This document shows, one piece after another, positions 5,831-7,169 of a DNA stretch of 7,169 nucleotides. The first letter of the stretch is position 1. Each line of letters starts with the position of its first letter. The stretch is taken from NCBI GenBank assembly GCA_021850955.1, contig JAJZKH010000033.1, positions 1 through 7,169 on the forward strand, in the 5' to 3' direction. The notes beneath the pieces are model-generated. The model ran no database searches and was not told the DNA's origin. It saw only the letters and a program-made list of their open reading frames with translations. A program made the position numbers and the translations under genes. This DNA comes from Microcaldota archaeon (GTDB lineage Archaea > Micrarchaeota > Micrarchaeia > Micrarchaeales > CABMGC01).

Positions 5831-6912
5831 TTTTTTATTTTTTTTATAATAGCCATAGTCATATCTGATGTTGATGCGGGATTCTTCGGATCTATATCAT
5901 AGGTAACACATTTTTTATCTTTCAATACAGAAAAAACAGCATCTTCAAGAGACTTTGCAGCTGCATTTTCTCCTAGATGATTTAGAAGCATTACGCCAGA
6001 TAATATTGCCGCTGAGGGATTAACATCATTCATGCCTGCATGTTTTGGAGCTGAACCATGGACAGGTTCAAATATGGAAATATCATTACCTATATTCGCG
6101 CTTGGGGAAAGTCCAAGACCACCGACAAGTCCAGAACATAAGTCAGAAATTATGTCACCATATAAATTAGGGCATAGAATAATATCAAAAAGTTCTGGTT
6201 TTGTAACCAACTTAGAACAGGCATTATCTACAACCATACTGTCACATAATATAGAAGTAAAATTTTTAGCTACTTTTTCAGATTCCCTTACAAAAAGTCC
6301 ATCAGTATACTTTAAGATATTAGACTTGTGTATAATGGTTATTTTTTTTCTTTGTTTCTTTTGAGCATATGAAAAAGCGAACTCAGCTATTCTTTTTGTA
6401 GCCATATTCGATATAGTTTTTAACGCTATCGCGCTTCCCCTTTGTATGTTTATTTTTGATTCGTGTTCTGCAAATTGTATTAATCTTCTTGATGAGATAG
6501 AATTTTCTCTAAATTCTATTCCGCTATAAAGATCTTCCGTATTCTCCCGTATAACTATTAAATCTATATTAGAAAATTTGCTTGTAACTCCTTTAATATT
6601 TTTTGCAGGTCTAATGTTTGCAAAAAGCCCAAGTTTTTTTCGAAGCTCCACATTTACGCTCCTAAAACCATTTCCAAGAGGAGTTGTTATTGGTCCTTTA
6701 AGCGCAATGTTATTTTTTTTTATAGAGTTTAACGTTTCAATAGGTAGTACAGAGTTATATTCTGTTATTGCTTCTTCTCCTGCTACTTCTTTTTCCCAAG
6801 TTATTGAAAAATTATTTTTTTTAGAAACTGCGTTTATGCATTCAATAGCTGAACCTATTACTTCAGGACCAATCCCGTCCCCTGATACAACAGTAATCGT
6901 ATATTTTTTCAT
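5827..6912 (-). CDS. icd: Isocitrate dehydrogenase (isocitrate/isopropylmalate dehydrogenase family)
   Basis: The 361-residue enzyme oxidises and decarboxylates isocitrate to 2-oxoglutarate in the cytosol. The N-terminus has SGDGIGPE at 10-17. The substrate loop has Ser85, Asn87 and Arg91 in RSVNVELR, the S-x-N pattern of isocitrate dehydrogenases; isopropylmalate dehydrogenases lack it. Arg101 and Arg122 (in IRENTEDLYSGIE) bind carboxylates, Tyr129 and Lys196 form the catalytic pair, and Asp253/Asp257 in NLYGDIISD bind the metal. At the coenzyme site, HGSAPKHAG places Lys290 and His291, with Val297, where NADP enzymes have Lys-Tyr...Val and NAD enzymes have Asp-Ile...Ala. NADP use is therefore likely. 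Overall it resembles the short monomer type related to mitochondrial IDH3. I chose the ATG at 6912: a longer frame to 6942 would start with TTG and overlap citrate synthase by 26 bases. Homoisocitrate dehydrogenase is a less likely alternative. Confidence 0.88.
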   Translation of the reverse strand: MKKYTITVVSGDGIGPEVIGSAIECINAVSKKNNFSITWEKEVAGEEAITEYNSVLPIETLNSIKKNNIALKGPITTPLGNGFRSVNVELRKKLGLFANIRPAKNIKGVTSKFSNIDLIVIRENTEDLYSGIEFRENSISSRRLIQFAEHESKINIQRGSAIALKTISNMATKRIAEFAFSYAQKKQRKKITIIHKSNILKYTDGLFVRESEKVAKNFTSILCDSMVVDNACSKLVTKPELFDIILCPNLYGDIISDLCSGLVGGLGLSPSANIGNDISIFEPVHGSAPKHAGMNDVNPSAAILSGVMLLNHLGENAAAKSLEDAVFSVLKDKKCVTYDIDPKNPASTSDMTMAIIKKIKK

Positions 6913-6916
6913 TTTA

Positions 6917-6920
6917 TTAC
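6917..6920 (-). promoter_or_regulatory. GTAA motif overlapping the citrate synthase stop codon
   Basis: GTAA sits four bases before the ATG at 6912, in the same place as GTGA at the next two junctions. Here the stop is TAA rather than TGA, so pairing to 16S rRNA would be weaker. Translation of isocitrate dehydrogenase probably relies on coupling. Confidence 0.4.
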
Positions 6921-7169
6921 TTTCTTTTTGAAATTTCAACAAACTTAAGATCTAAAGCCCCATTGTATTTTTCAAGCGGCCTTATTAATCTGTTATTTTG
7001 ATATTGCTCTAATATATGTGCAAGCCATCCCGAACTTCTCGCTATTGCGAATATAGGAGAGTACAACTCGTTCGAAAGTCCTAAATTGTGATAAACTATT
7101 GCTGAATAAAAATCAACATTCGGATATATGCTCTTTTTTTCTGCCATTATTTTTTCAAGTTTTCCTCCC
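6917..7169 (-). CDS. gltA: Citrate synthase, C-terminal part (5' end beyond the window)
   Basis: The last 83 residues or so of a citrate synthase are visible; the gene continues past the right edge. Citrate synthase condenses acetyl-CoA with oxaloacetate. The conserved YPNVDFYSAIVYHNLG segment carries the catalytic Asp (in NVDF). It is followed by PIFAIARSSGWLAHILEQ, with the substrate-binding Arg, and NRLIRPLEKYNG, with the second Arg. The ending is like archaeal and Gram-positive enzymes. Reading in frame continues upstream of the ATG at 7145-7147 (GGKLEKIMAEK), which matches family sequence, so that ATG is internal and not the start. The visible part cannot tell citrate synthase from 2-methylcitrate synthase. 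It lies four bases before isocitrate dehydrogenase, which favours the citrate role. Confidence 0.92.
   Translation of the reverse strand, partial: GGKLEKIMAEKKSIYPNVDFYSAIVYHNLGLSNELYSPIFAIARSSGWLAHILEQYQNNRLIRPLEKYNGALDLKFVEISKRK

Noticed and set aside
6578..6931. Plus-strand open frame of 117 codons antisense to isocitrate dehydrogenase, and a similar 110-codon one at 6032-6364
   Set aside because: Both are shadows of the conserved isocitrate dehydrogenase and have no start signals of their own.
4470..7169. A standard 2-methylcitrate (propionate) cycle
   Set aside because: A PrpD-family enzyme and a citrate synthase-family enzyme fit, but no methylisocitrate lyase is present and an isocitrate dehydrogenase sits between them.
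3626..7169. A coenzyme M or coenzyme B synthesis cluster
   Set aside because: The ComA relative is of the HSA32-like type, ComB/ComC/ComDE are absent here, and the condensing enzyme is citrate synthase rather than the homocitrate synthase needed for coenzyme B.
1..7169. CRISPR arrays, insertion sequences, tRNA or rRNA genes, long repeats
   Set aside because: I looked on both strands and saw no spaced direct repeats, terminal inverted repeats with a transposase, or tRNA-like segments. The T-runs and TTTTTATC copies near 1228-1256 are simple-sequence codon effects at the end of the dehydrogenase gene.

Overview
The window looks like a piece of an AT-rich archaeal chromosome. The evidence is a Cdc48/VAT-type N-terminal domain protein, heavy use of ATA (Ile) and AGA (Arg) codons, repeated GTGA Shine-Dalgarno cores four bases before ATG, and TATA-like AT boxes about 25 bases before likely transcription starts. 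No rRNA, tRNA or other marker fixes the lineage. An acidophilic Thermoplasmata-like or ARMAN/DPANN-type archaeon would fit, but that is a guess.

Layout. Positions 1-252 are mostly non-coding and appear to hold two divergent promoters. One may drive a gene leaving the window on the left, of which only nine codons are visible. The other drives the gene at 253-813 (+), a free-standing Cdc48/VAT N-domain with no ATPase modules. It converges, with 10 bases between, on a small two-helix membrane protein at 824-1168 (-).

From 1234 to the right edge everything is on the minus strand and tightly packed, as one likely operon. In transcription order it holds the C-terminal part of citrate synthase (6917-7169, running off the edge), isocitrate dehydrogenase (5827-6912), an MmgE/PrpD-family dehydratase (4470-5822), a ComA/HSA32-family TIM-barrel protein (3626-4465), an unassigned 467-468-residue protein that I read as VOC-fold-like (2204-3610), and a D-2-hydroxyacid dehydrogenase (1234-2190). 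The first three junctions share the same geometry: a stop codon, four bases, then ATG, with the stop lying inside the ribosome-binding motif.

How the genes may work together. Citrate synthase, a PrpD-type citrate dehydratase/hydratase and isocitrate dehydrogenase could together make 2-oxoglutarate without an iron-sulfur aconitase. The three downstream genes would then act on a 2-oxo acid or a related sulfonated or phosphorylated acid. That second half is not a pathway I recognise and is the most likely place for undescribed biochemistry. The VOC-like protein and the HSA32-like protein are the main unknowns.
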